Below are positions 46,001 to 53,633 of a stretch of 64,000 bases of DNA, in pieces (the first letter of the stretch is position 1; each line of letters starts with the position of its first letter). The notes below the pieces were generated by a model. The model saw only the letters and a list, made by a program, of their open reading frames with translations, ran no database searches and was not told where the DNA came from. Made by a program: the position numbers and the translations under genes. Source of the DNA: Candidatus Rifleibacteriota bacterium (lineage in GTDB: Bacteria > Muiribacteriota > Ozemobacteria > Ozemobacterales > Ozemobacteraceae). Location of the stretch: positions 1 to 64,000 of the forward strand of contig JAHISQ010000001.1 of assembly GCA_018818125.1 (NCBI GenBank). The letters run 5' to 3'.

Positions 46001-46070
46001 CTCTAAAACCCTGGTTGGCAATGGCTACGATGCCACCGTCTTCAACGCCAAAATGGTAGTAACCTTTTAG
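43020..46070 (+). CDS. Large exported protein, probably an outer-membrane beta-barrel
   Basis: A 1016-residue protein. A signal peptide (MRILLFAMIFQLFAPIQVAA) begins at residue 16, so ATG 43065 could be the true start; but a perfect hairpin (GCGCATTG/CAATGCGC, 43051-43069) covers that codon, so the overlapping start at 43020 is kept. Residues about 20-155 hold degenerate repeats of the form (S/A)-x-D-x-V-A-V. A mid part has DGVVISRGTDYFIDYEDGVIKF, a motif seen in exported proteins. From about 400 to the end there are alternating strands ending in an aromatic-hydrophobic residue (MVVTF), as in barrels. The role is unknown; it is coupled to the Xer gene by overlap. Confidence 0.7.
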   Translation: MIKNATNSRYGRIVTMRILLFAMIFQLFAPIQVAAVIISPDDVVVDSKKVSSSHSGTTASATLPIDAKKISATHKKTLKSAKIGPNTVAVETKATAKTAPVTYQIVLPQKLAVSADTVAVSETALSADSVAVGAKPALVSPDDIAVEGSAMPTQFSEPQRIKTPPAQIVQYARTFWDEADEQITKRNINISGTKTFEMKRADVSGDIGHFSSQNYDSIPGFKLDQSLHLEVSGNITETAEVHAVLDDKDDEDRRFTVNIDGPVWKFVMGDFPLALDGTEFALFRKEVRGIMAQGAFHERFQSTFLFSQSKGQARREQFRGAGQQQEFRMAASPIVQNSEKVMIDGVVISRGTDYFIDYEDGVIKFLPHMLPLEMTRWVVVEYEVSDKDLAFSRNLFGTRQVYQHNETSHLGLTWLQEVDSSTPKSGADASGTATPMQHDVISFDTKWQLTPSVSMNAETAMSQLDPNRNSEATAQDKALTGHATRFGVTGKTARSEGDVTYRRIDNKFKVVGREGGVLELGERGLVNDIMSGRARLSYKFTGTLTGFADAEKSETNLDNDLALQAVDFKDYNTGFVWLPKAENRFEVRAGRQQDQETGPTRSADMVRDTSTAVWDRKFGKLITQSKLNKTGYTDALNLASDSEVIEMGFTMGAKADETFAWNTGISRVTVDDGLVENNFRSETRNYNLDLSYEPNRELSARGLFQWRSEDDYLANSRANTEIADSQIRYEPNRDLRTQLKYKIENTSKVLRDPSLDPQKYILPPSLPNSEQDKLDIVGTFENPVQKTTANFITDYRINRYLQAYFDWRRRDLLDQATDVKVSSNDRRTWELRYTPFEKMMLTTEYEEGFNRNHEPQTELRDSIKSIQLRHEFSEGYILDATYEEKDENDVYIDTNDIFTKTKILGVQRVFSQSATMELALQQNNISSFQPSTEFEKRLAVVLTPFSRNQRYRFFVNHKDISASQSGTKYEAGLNFSQFIGTDTIIDGEVKKVNSSKTLVGNGYDATVFNAKMVVTF

Positions 46071-46098
46071 CAGTTGTCCACGTATTACTCGACTAGTC

Positions 46099-46119
46099 CG
46101 CACTAAGCCGCAAAGCCAC
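46099..46119. repeat. Second copy of a 21-bp dispersed repeat
   Basis: The 21 bases starting CGCACTAAGCCGCAAAG are identical to 19935-19955, in the same orientation. Confidence 0.85.
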
Positions 46120-46158
46120 TAAGAAATCAATATTAAAGCTGCATAACGCCATTATTAT

Positions 46159-46198
46159 ACCCAACTAACAAAAAGTCCTGACTATTCGTTAGTTGGGT
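46159..46198. repeat. Inverted repeat upstream of the toxin-antitoxin pair
   Basis: ACCCAACTAAC (46159-46169) and GTTAGTTGGGT (46188-46198), 11 bp perfect with an 18-nt spacer, about 100 bp before the antitoxin gene. It may be the operator or a terminator of the preceding gene. Confidence 0.7.
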
Positions 46199-46301
46199 AA
46201 TAAAAAGTCGCAAGGTGTTTTGTGGCTTTTTGCGATCTGCTGAAAGACATGACGCTTTGAGTTATGTTACAATGTTACAAATAAGACAAATGGAGATGTT
46301 T

Positions 46302-46544
46302 ATGGCAGCAGCAACCAAACGAGAGCGACTGACTATTGATCTGACACCGGAAGAGCATCGAAAAATCAAGTCTTATGCCGCATACCAGGGCAAGACGTTG
46401 AAAGAGTTTGTAATTGAAAGCATAAGAACAAAGATTGCCTTGGATTCAGAGCAGGAAGATTTGAAGATGCTGACCACCAAGCCGACTTCGGTTCTAATGG
46501 AACTGTGGGACAATGATAAAGACGCCGCCTATGACAAGCTTTAA
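46302..46544 (+). CDS. Antitoxin, ribbon-helix-helix type (putative)
   Basis: About 80 residues. The N-terminal RLTIDLTPEEHRKIKSYAAYQGKTLKEFVIESI has the strand-helix-helix pattern of CopG/Arc-type DNA-binding antitoxins. The C-terminus (about 30 residues, acidic) would wrap the toxin. Start at ATG 46302 with GGAG 8 nt upstream; two other Met codons lie just before. The gene overlaps the toxin gene by 14 bp, the usual arrangement of type II pairs with autoregulation. Confidence 0.8.
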   Translation: MAAATKRERLTIDLTPEEHRKIKSYAAYQGKTLKEFVIESIRTKIALDSEQEDLKMLTTKPTSVLMELWDNDKDAAYDKL

Positions 46545-46902
46545 AAAAGGCGAAATATATCTTTCGGAAATAGTCTTTACTGATGGAACCGCAACAAAAA
46601 AGCGGCCGATAGTAGTTGTCAGCGGCAAACACTTCAACGAAAAACGCGAAGAAGTTGTAGTTGCACCAATTACCAGTAATGTTATCCGTAAAATTTACGG
46701 TGATGTAACAATTAAACACTGGGAAGCAGCAGGATTACTGTTTCCGTCAGCGGTTACCGGCATCATTACCACGATAAAAAAGACAATGCTGGAAAAGAAA
46801 ATTGGTCAGTTGGACAAAGAAGATCTGCTCAAAGTCGAAGAATGTTTGCGAAAGAACCTTGAGTTGCAGGATAACAGCGGAAAGAGCGCTGGAAAGGCAT
46901 GA
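46531..46902 (+). CDS. PemK/MazF-family toxin
   Basis: About 123 residues. KKGEIYLSEIVFTDGTATKKRPIVVVSG and EVVVAPITSN match the PemK/MazF endoribonuclease family (KRGDI, F-D-G, KRRPALVVS, I-T-S). The C-terminal part ends in a helix with IGQLDKEDLLKVEECL, as in the family. MazF cuts mRNA at short sequences; the antitoxin gene lies directly upstream. ATG at 46531 is used; an ATG at 46513 would add six residues. Confidence 0.87.
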   Translation: MTSFKKGEIYLSEIVFTDGTATKKRPIVVVSGKHFNEKREEVVVAPITSNVIRKIYGDVTIKHWEAAGLLFPSAVTGIITTIKKTMLEKKIGQLDKEDLLKVEECLRKNLELQDNSGKSAGKA

Positions 46903-46928
46903 TCTGCTGATCTTCGAACCGATCATAA

Positions 46929-47819
46929 TTCAAAAATGATTTCGCGTTTCAGTGGATCTTTGGACGCAAGGGGAACGAAAAGCTCACTATCAGCCTGCTA
47001 AACGCAATTCTGCAACTTGACGATGACAGACGCATCGACACGCTGGAACTTCTAAATCCGTTCAATTTGCGCCAGTTCAGGAACGATAGGCTGACCGTTG
47101 TTGATGTGAAGGCTCGAGATTTCAGGGGCCGGTGGTATAACATTGAAGCTCAGGTTTATGAGCACGAGGCCTATATTGCACGAACCGTTTTTTATGTGGC
47201 GAAACTGTATTCAGGCCAGGCACGGGCTGGCGACGATTATACCCAGTTGAGTTCGGCTACCGGTATCTCCATTCTTGGTTTCAACCTTTTCGAGGGTTCC
47301 ACTCTGGTGCATGAGGTGTTTGAATTCCGAAACCGTGACGGTGGACTGATTCTCGAAGATACTATGGCTTTGCATTACATTGATCTGACCAAATTCGATC
47401 CTGAGAAGCCCAGGTCGATGCGGACTCCATTCGAAAAATGGCTGCATGTGCCGAAATTATCTCAGGTTTACGGTATAATAAATACTGTAGTGCCGGAAGA
47501 TATTTCACAGGATGAGGTTATTTTAATGGCCATAACCCAGCATCAACAACTTAATGCCAGCGAGAAAATGCGCCGCCGCATGGAAGAGCGCGAACTTGCC
47601 GCCGTTGATCTGGCAATAATCACGGGCGCCGTGCTGGAAAAAGGTATCACCATCGGCCACGCCAGGGGCAAAGCAGAGGGTAGAGCCGAAGGTAAGGCAG
47701 AGACAGTCGTGAGGCTTCAGTTACTCGGCGCCAGCAAAGAGATGATAATGCAGGCTACAGGTTTTTCCGAAGAAGAGCTGCAGGAAATCCTCGACAACCA
47801 TCATCAGCACCGGTCATAA
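46929..47819 (+). pseudogene. Rpn/PD-(D/E)XK-family nuclease gene lacking a start codon
   Basis: The frame reads FKNDFAFQWIFGRKGNEKL at its beginning, then LNAILQL, VDVKARDFRGRWYNIEAQV (the PD-(D/E)XK motif) and ends with a Gly/Lys/Glu-rich stretch (GRAEGKAETVVRLQLLG). This is the Rpn recombination-promoting nuclease, formerly a putative transposase. A TAA (46926-46928) closes the frame upstream and no ATG or GTG precedes the conserved start, so the first about 5-10 codons are lost or shifted. A TTG at 47067 could start a 250-residue form that keeps the nuclease motif. Such genes are often in mobile accessory regions. Confidence 0.7.
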
Positions 47820-47992
47820 TATTTGCCTCATATAAACAGAAATTGATTAATCTTGGCGCAGAATGCCTTGCCTGGTTGTTCCCTTTTGATACCGATCAGG
47901 CAGATATAGTGAGACCAGCTCAAGTTAAATCTGGCAGACATATGCTGAAAAAAATGATCAGGTAGAGCAATGAAAGATCTCTGCGGCGGTGC

Positions 47993-48235
47993 ATGTCTGA
48001 TGGCGAAACCGAGGAAGAAGCGCTGGAAAATGGACAGGATGCGTTTATTTCGTGGGTTTCAGCCAGAATAGATAAAGGAAAAAAGATTCCGGCGCCGACG
48101 ACAAAACCAGTTGACTATGTTGCGGCAGATGTTTCCGGGCGCTTTTTGGCCAGACTTCCAAAGTATATTCATGCCAGACTGGTCAAGCGTGCGGAGCGGG
48201 AAAGTGTCAGCGTGAGTTGCAGAAGAGGAATGTGA
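47993..48235 (+). pseudogene. HicB-type antitoxin remnant
   Basis: Eighty residues: CMSDGETEEEALENGQDAF and GKKIPAP followed by SGRFLARLPKYIHARLVKRAERE. This is the second half of HicB (DGET-x-EEAL-x-NA, then a ribbon-helix-helix DNA-binding end). The first half, before the PGC segment, is missing and the end runs into another frame after ESVS. No HicA toxin gene is upstream. It is probably a decayed toxin-antitoxin system. Confidence 0.7.
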
Positions 48236-48351
48236 ATCCGAATGACAACTGGACTAAAATCTACAAACATATTGTTTTATGCCGAGATTCGCAAGAAGCT
48301 TGCATCATTGGCAGGTTGGAAGTAGTTTCCTGGCAACAAGTGAGGGTTTAT

Positions 48352-48864
48352 ATGAGATTTGGCACCATAGCGGTTTTAATCAGTTTTCTTTTGTGCTTAA
48401 CAAATCTTTCCGGGCAGGACATAATAACAAAAACGCAGTTCTACGAGCTTGAAGCAGAGACAGAAAATTCAGTCATACAGAATATGCTTGCCAGTGTCTC
48501 TGCAAAGGTAGAGGGCAAAATACTTGGATTAACAGGCCCCGGCACCGTTGATGAAATAACGCAAAAGAATGCGCACCTTGTCCAGATAATCCTGCCAATT
48601 AAATTGATTAAATTGATAAAACTAACAAGCAGTAAGGAATTGAGCCCAAAAGCCGCTGTTTTTAATATTAAAATAATCGGACCCGACAAGAGTGGCACTT
48701 ATGCGGCGTTAATGCGATTTTATTATTACGAGTATGAGAAAAAAAGGTATGCAACCAGATCAACTCATAAATTCACTGGTAAAAAAATTGAAAACCCAGT
48801 AGATCTGGAGGCAATTGAAAAATATATCACCAATGCTGTTTACAGATATCCTTTCAAACATTAA
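48352..48864 (+). CDS. Secreted protein of unknown function
   Basis: About 170 residues from ATG 48352, preceded by GTGAGGG, giving a signal peptide (about residues 3-22, FGTIAVLISFLLCLTNLSG). The mature part has alternating charged and hydrophobic segments and ends RSTHKFTGKKIENPVDLEAIEKYI. I do not know the family. The end resembles the remnant at 49195-49529, which has LTGRKLHNPV near its C-terminus, so the two may be paralogues. Confidence 0.55.
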   Translation: MRFGTIAVLISFLLCLTNLSGQDIITKTQFYELEAETENSVIQNMLASVSAKVEGKILGLTGPGTVDEITQKNAHLVQIILPIKLIKLIKLTSSKELSPKAAVFNIKIIGPDKSGTYAALMRFYYYEYEKKRYATRSTHKFTGKKIENPVDLEAIEKYITNAVYRYPFKH

Positions 48865-49194
48865 AAATTTGCAGCAAAGGGAAGTTTTCTACAGCAATGG
48901 GACAAGAGGCGGATATCCCGGGGTTTTTTGGGATCTGGGGCGCGGGTTGGTTTTTTTGCCTGCCGGCTATTTCTTCAGGCTTTTGAGGTTGATCGCGCAT
49001 CTGGTCGAATGGAACCAGGACAAACGAACTGCGAAGAAAAACCGGAAAGAAAAAATCAGCCAAAAAGCTCTGAGTGGGATCCGGTTCTTGCTAAAGTCGC
49101 ATGTCACCTTCTATTTTGTAAACAAGAAGCCAGTCTGGTCTTATGTGCAGTTCCCGATAGCCGAATTATATTCGGCTATCAGTGGGTGGTCTAG
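48865..49194 (+). other. Gene-poor stretch with a 10-bp inverted repeat
   Basis: Short open frames occur but none looks like a protein. A perfect inverted repeat, GATAGCCGAA (49156-49165) and TTCGGCTATC (49171-49180) with a 5-nt loop, is present; no T run follows. Confidence 0.5.
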
Positions 49195-49529
49195 ATATTT
49201 TTCCGGAACAGGCTTTCCTTCAATCAGCATGGAAAGTATTGGTTCAAGGTAAGAAGAAGCTGCTTTAAAATTTTCGAGGAGCTGAGTTCGAATCAGAGAG
49301 TTCGCAGTCGTGGCGACCTGATTTTAAAAGCGAAAATCAATGAGAAAGGAGAAATTAAGAGCTTTGCTGTATCTGAAATCCAATTGAAGCTAGAGAAACA
49401 GGCAAATTTCAGACGCAATTTACTAATTTTTCAAAATTTTCTTTCAACCTGGTTCATTAAAATCGAAATTTCAGATTTTTCGGAACGTTTAACAGGCCGA
49501 AAACTTCACAATCCCGTCCCCCAAAAATA
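49195..49529 (+). pseudogene. Start-less remnant of an exported or TonB-like protein
   Basis: An open frame from a TAG (49192-49194) to TAG (49527-49529) codes about 111 residues but has no ATG or GTG start near its beginning. The middle, GDLILKAKINEKGEIKSFAV, resembles the strand pairs of TonB-type C-terminal domains, and the end reads FSERLTGRKLHNPV, similar to the gene at 48352. It is best read as a 5'-truncated gene copy. It is only weakly supported. Confidence 0.35.
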
Positions 49530-49546
49530 GCAACGCTATTTTTGGG
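49520..49546. terminator. Perfect 12-bp hairpin, possible bidirectional terminator
   Basis: CCCAAAAATAGC (49520-49531), loop AAC, GCTATTTTTGGG (49535-49546). It lies between the plus-strand remnant and the minus-strand lipoprotein gene that stops at 49566. It lacks a long T run outside the stem. Confidence 0.55.
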
Positions 49547-49565
49547 TATTCTCTGCTTTATCCTT

Positions 49566-50465
49566 TTACTGAGACTTTTCATTTATAATGTCTTGCATTT
49601 TTCTTTGAATATCGTCTTCGGTAACCTTATAGACAGGAAACTTCCTATTCTCGGGTTTGATATTGTTTTTTTCATAGAGTTCTTCTTGCTGCTTAACCAA
49701 GTTGGCATAAAACTCTTTTTGTCTTATTATCGCTTCTTCTCTAAGCTTTGCTTTAGCATCTGGTGAAAGAGTTTTTATGTAATCACTTGCCGACATATTC
49801 TTTGCCCATTCTATCATGCTGGCTTTAATCGCACTATTTGCCTTGCCAGCCATGTCGTTCTCATTTGCGTTTGGCGAGCTATCCATAACATTAGTTAGAG
49901 TCTTTTTTACATCTTTATTCTCTGGCAACACTATTTTATTGCTGGACGGAGTAGACACCTCGGTTTTTGGATTTTGATCCACATTTTGTGGGTTAGCTTC
50001 TACGAACTCTTGTTTTGCTACAGCTGATGGTGACGTATCAGAGTTCTCATTGTTAGAATTGCTGCTCTGAGCTGCTTCTTCTTCCTCTTTGGAGGTCGCT
50101 ACTGATTGGGTATTCTGTGTGATTTCCGTTGCTGTGGTGGTTGTGCTGGTTATTTCTTCAGAGTTGGGGTTAACGACTACAACATTGGCCTCATTCGGTT
50201 GATTTGCTTCCACAGCGGCAGGAACTGTGGTGGCGGTGGCAATTGCAGCTGTTTCAGAGGCTACAACATTGTTGTCTGCAGTCTGTTTGTCGCCGCCAAA
50301 GATATTTTTAAAGCTATCCACAACACCCTTTATTGCTGGCATCGCCTGTTGGATGCCCTGCGCAATATTATTGATTATTTGTGTGATCTGAGTCGCGTCG
50401 CACCCAGTCATAAAAATTGAGCTGGTCAGAAGCATTATAATTACTATTATCTTGAGTGCTTTCAT
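49566..50465 (-). CDS. Lipoprotein with low-complexity Ser/Thr/Asn-rich linker
   Basis: A 299-residue lipoprotein: hydrophobic signal and lipobox IFMTGC (Cys about residue 22), then an amphipathic stretch and a long Ala/Thr/Asn/Glu-rich disordered region (about 60-170) and a charged helical C-terminus (about 215-299, with KLREEAIIRQKEFYANLVKQQEELY). One of only two minus-strand genes to the right of the origin, so it stands against the local transcription direction and may be acquired. I know no family. Confidence 0.6.
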   Translation of the reverse strand: MKALKIIVIIMLLTSSIFMTGCDATQITQIINNIAQGIQQAMPAIKGVVDSFKNIFGGDKQTADNNVVASETAAIATATTVPAAVEANQPNEANVVVVNPNSEEITSTTTTATEITQNTQSVATSKEEEEAAQSSNSNNENSDTSPSAVAKQEFVEANPQNVDQNPKTEVSTPSSNKIVLPENKDVKKTLTNVMDSSPNANENDMAGKANSAIKASMIEWAKNMSASDYIKTLSPDAKAKLREEAIIRQKEFYANLVKQQEELYEKNNIKPENRKFPVYKVTEDDIQRKMQDIINEKSQ

Positions 50466-50780
50466 AAATAAGTCCTTTCAATTGACAATCTATTTTTCCT
50501 CGTTGCTAGTTTAACGTTTAACTGGAAACTAAAGTAACTGAATAAATTTTAACTGTTCACGTGGTTCTGACGCAAGCTTGTTTAAAAACGTTTTCGGGAG
50601 TTGGGCAGGTGCGAGGCGGCGAAGCTGCCGGAGCGTTGACCGGGGCAACAGGACGTGGGTTACGGTTTGGCAGTGTTTTCCCGACTTGTTTTCTCAAAAA
50701 AGTTTTCCCCATTTCCCTTTTCAATTGATTAATTATACGAGAACTAGTTGAAGGTCATAAAAAATCTGGAGTGTTAAAAT
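50466..50780. other. 315-bp intergenic region with a GC-rich island
   Basis: No gene. Positions about 50583-50690 are much richer in G+C than the flanks and contain GGCGGC/GCTGCC-type short inverted repeats; the flanks have TTCGGGAG and TCCCGA. It may be a structured RNA leader or a mobile repeat. TTCACGTGG at 50557 is a poor parS-like match. Confidence 0.4.
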
Positions 50781-51647
50781 ATGCGTCTGGTAACCATTTG
50801 GGCAATGTTGTGTGTCTTTGTATTGTTGACAGCGTCAGAAGGAATATGCGCTGAGAGATTTCTTTACATAGTGTCCGGAAAATATCGTTTTGAAATTCAT
50901 GCTTATGACGAGGCTGGTTTTGAACTATACAATCCCAAGGGAAAGCTTACTTTATCAGATAATAAAGCTGTTATTGATATTAAAACCAAGGGTTATCGGC
51001 CAACCAGCCTGGAGTTCCCATTAAATGAGAATGTTTATTGTTATTACGCCGAAATCGTTCTTCAAAACCCAGCAATTACTCTGGCCCTGGTAGATGAACA
51101 ATTTAATCCCATCAAGGAATGCGTTTTCAATGAGGAACCTACAGAGCAATCAACTCTTGAAACCGAATTTGGGTTTACGGGCTATTTTCCGAGAGACGGG
51201 TTTAAGAAATTAACCGCACGCAACTTCCACCTTCATATTAACGGCAAGCATTTATATAATGAACCACCGCAAGTATACCTGTGTTTCTTTAAAGATCTCT
51301 GCTATTTTGAAGTGGTAGTCGATCGAACCAGATTGGATACCTTAAACAACAATCACTTCGAATTGATCGTCAGGAAGAAACCAAAATCAACCAAGGTCTC
51401 AGCAGCATATCTATGTAATCTTGCTGCGGATTATAGCCGAAACTTTGAGTTAGCAACTGCTGCCAGGAGCAATAAAAGTATTTTACGCCTTCAGAGGCGA
51501 CTTGAGTCCAATGCTAATCAGCTGATTGAGTTTTTTGGCAGCATGGACGCTGGCGAACAAAGAGAAATACTAGGATATCTTTCTGTTGAAGGGGATCTCG
51601 CAAGATCGCTCAAAAGCATAATGGCATTTGCAGAACTTCACCGCTAA
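50781..51647 (+). CDS. Secreted protein of unknown function
   Basis: A 288-residue protein with a signal peptide (about residues 3-23, LVTIWAMLCVFVLLTASEGIC). The first 120 mature residues form beta-type segments (FLYIVSGKYRFEIHAYD, GFTGYFPRDGF), followed by a Lys/Asn-rich stretch and helices at the end. No known motif is visible. GGAG precedes the ATG. The 210 bp following contain no gene. Confidence 0.6.
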   Translation: MRLVTIWAMLCVFVLLTASEGICAERFLYIVSGKYRFEIHAYDEAGFELYNPKGKLTLSDNKAVIDIKTKGYRPTSLEFPLNENVYCYYAEIVLQNPAITLALVDEQFNPIKECVFNEEPTEQSTLETEFGFTGYFPRDGFKKLTARNFHLHINGKHLYNEPPQVYLCFFKDLCYFEVVVDRTRLDTLNNNHFELIVRKKPKSTKVSAAYLCNLAADYSRNFELATAARSNKSILRLQRRLESNANQLIEFFGSMDAGEQREILGYLSVEGDLARSLKSIMAFAELHR

Positions 51648-51860
51648 AATATCGCAATTAGAATTCCCCATTTTAGAATGATACTTATTTTCAATATCAT
51701 ATGGAAGAACCGAACCTCTGACTTTCAAGTTTGTTTAACAGAATCTCCTCTTTTGCATGAGCCGAACAGTTGAGTTCTCATCTGCTAACAAAGTTACAAG
51801 CTCGTGTGATTGATTAATTTGTTGTGGCACGCAGGCTGTTTGTAATACCATAGTCAACAG

Positions 51861-52469
51861 ATGACTCAAGCCAGCAGTAACTTACGACCACAAACTTTTC
51901 TGACCAGCGCTAATTATCGCGCTGAAGGGCAGATTTCGCCCCTTTTTGGCTATGCGGTTCTTACGTTATTGTGGGCGGGCAGCTTTGGCCTGATGAGTAT
52001 CGATATGAAGTTGCCACCACTGCTTGACCGGGTTCTTTTCGCCAGTCTGATCACATTTATGGCAGCCAGTGTCGGCTTTTTTCTTTTTCAAAGTTATGAT
52101 CTTTCGATAACAACTCATTCAGTGAAGTGGGAAAGCCACATTATTCCGCGCCTTTGGATTGAGCGCTGGGAAGAACCGATTCAGAACTACAAAGGAATTT
52201 GCTTGCTGCAAACCACACCGGTGAGCGATTTCTGGCCCCCCAAATATGTTGCGGCCAGAGTGTTTTACCCAAAACGCATATCCAAAAAACACATGAGTGA
52301 GGGCGACCGCAGGTTTAATGCAAGAAAATTTATCATTGTCTACCTTAAACATTCATGTGATCGCAGCAAAGATGTGTGTCTGAAGAAATTCGATGCAGAA
52401 GCTGTCGACGAAGTAAAGAAATACTGCCTTTATGCCAGCGAAAAACTCAATCTTGTGATAGACAACTGA
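51861..52469 (+). CDS. Membrane protein of unknown function
   Basis: A 202-residue protein with two membrane helices (about 29-47, GYAVLTLLWAGSFGLMSID, and 57-79, RVLFASLITFMAASVGFFLF) and a soluble C-terminal half of about 110 residues with a WERWEEP-like aromatic patch. Such short two-helix proteins with a cytoplasmic beta domain are common; no family is clear. There is no good ribosome site, so the start could be a few codons off. Confidence 0.55.
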   Translation: MTQASSNLRPQTFLTSANYRAEGQISPLFGYAVLTLLWAGSFGLMSIDMKLPPLLDRVLFASLITFMAASVGFFLFQSYDLSITTHSVKWESHIIPRLWIERWEEPIQNYKGICLLQTTPVSDFWPPKYVAARVFYPKRISKKHMSEGDRRFNARKFIIVYLKHSCDRSKDVCLKKFDAEAVDEVKKYCLYASEKLNLVIDN

Positions 52470-52503
52470 TCGTCTTAGGCACCCCCTTTCAAGGAGACTC
52501 AAA

Positions 52504-53559
52504 ATGAAAAGAATCATAGCAATTCTATTTGCCATTTTTCTCAGCGTTACCGCTTCTGCTGAATCAAAAAATCCTGGCAACCGCTACATGGAAGAATACA
52601 AAAAATATTTGACTGCCCAATGCCCAATTGAAAGCGATAACATCAAGAATTTTGTCTACTTTGCCCGCGATAGAGAAGCAATTCAGGAACATCCTTTCTT
52701 AAAATACCCAAGATTCGAAGGTGCACAAATAATGTATTCCTGGAAAGAATTGGAACCATCTGAAGGGCACTACGATTTTGCCATCATCAAGGATGACTAT
52801 GATTACTTAAAATTGAAAGGTAAGAAGCTATTTATTCAGTTGCAGGACGCCACATTCAATCCAGATTACTATGGAGTTCCGGATTTCTTGAGAACAGCAA
52901 AATTTGATGATGGAGCTATTTATCAGCGTGATGACAATGGCAAACCCGAGGGCTGGACAGCCAAGCGCTGGAACAAAAATGTTCGAGAAAGTTTCGCAAA
53001 GCTGCTTAATGCTCTCGGCAAAGAATTTGACGGGAAAATTGAGGGGATAAACTTACAGGAGTCTGCCATCGGAGTCACCAGCGAATACGATAAATCGTTT
53101 TCTCCATCTATTTATGTGGAATCCCTGAAAGAAAATATGCTGGCCTTAAAGACAGCTTTTCCCCATTCTATTACTATGCAATACGCCAATTTCATGCCCG
53201 GAGAATGGTTGCCATGGGAAGATAAAGGATATTTAAAGGCAATTTATGAATATGGGGAAAAAATTGGAGTTGGCTTAGGTGCGCCCGACTTGATGATACG
53301 CAAAAAAGGCCAGCTAAACCATGCTCTGGCAATGATGCATGAGCACAACTACAGTGTGCCACTGGGAATAGCGGTACAGGATGGCAATTATCTGGGGCTA
53401 ACAGACTCCAATCTCATAAAAAAAGATCGAGAAAACATAGTTCCGATGTTGCATGCCTTTGCCAAGGAATTTCTGAAAGTTCAATACATTTTCTGGGTAA
53501 ACCAGGAGCCATACTTTGAAGAAGATGTTTTACCCTGTTTTATCTCACACGATAAGTAG
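52504..53559 (+). CDS. Exported protein with TIM-barrel glycosidase-like features
   Basis: A 351-residue protein with a signal peptide (about residues 4-20). The sequence has the look of a (beta/alpha)8 glycoside hydrolase of the GH42/GH5 kind: MYSWKELEPSEGHYDF near the second strand, KKLFIQLQDATFNP, and GINLQESAIGV at about 180 with a possible acid/base Glu in the expected NEPE-like place. The nucleophile is not clear. A strong AAGGAGA site precedes the ATG. Candidate substrates are envelope or extracellular glycans. Confidence 0.6.
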   Translation: MKRIIAILFAIFLSVTASAESKNPGNRYMEEYKKYLTAQCPIESDNIKNFVYFARDREAIQEHPFLKYPRFEGAQIMYSWKELEPSEGHYDFAIIKDDYDYLKLKGKKLFIQLQDATFNPDYYGVPDFLRTAKFDDGAIYQRDDNGKPEGWTAKRWNKNVRESFAKLLNALGKEFDGKIEGINLQESAIGVTSEYDKSFSPSIYVESLKENMLALKTAFPHSITMQYANFMPGEWLPWEDKGYLKAIYEYGEKIGVGLGAPDLMIRKKGQLNHALAMMHEHNYSVPLGIAVQDGNYLGLTDSNLIKKDRENIVPMLHAFAKEFLKVQYIFWVNQEPYFEEDVLPCFISHDK

Positions 53560-53633
53560 CGAATTTTCTAAAATTGGTTTGTGTCGTCTGTGATACTATT
53601 TTGTAAATAGCATTTTGCCCTTGAGGAAACCTG

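Noticed and set aside
48815-49252. Plus-strand frame of 145 codons and an overlapping one of 88 codons
   Set aside because: The first overlaps the end of the secreted-protein gene, neither has a ribosome site, and the translations have no domain-like pattern.
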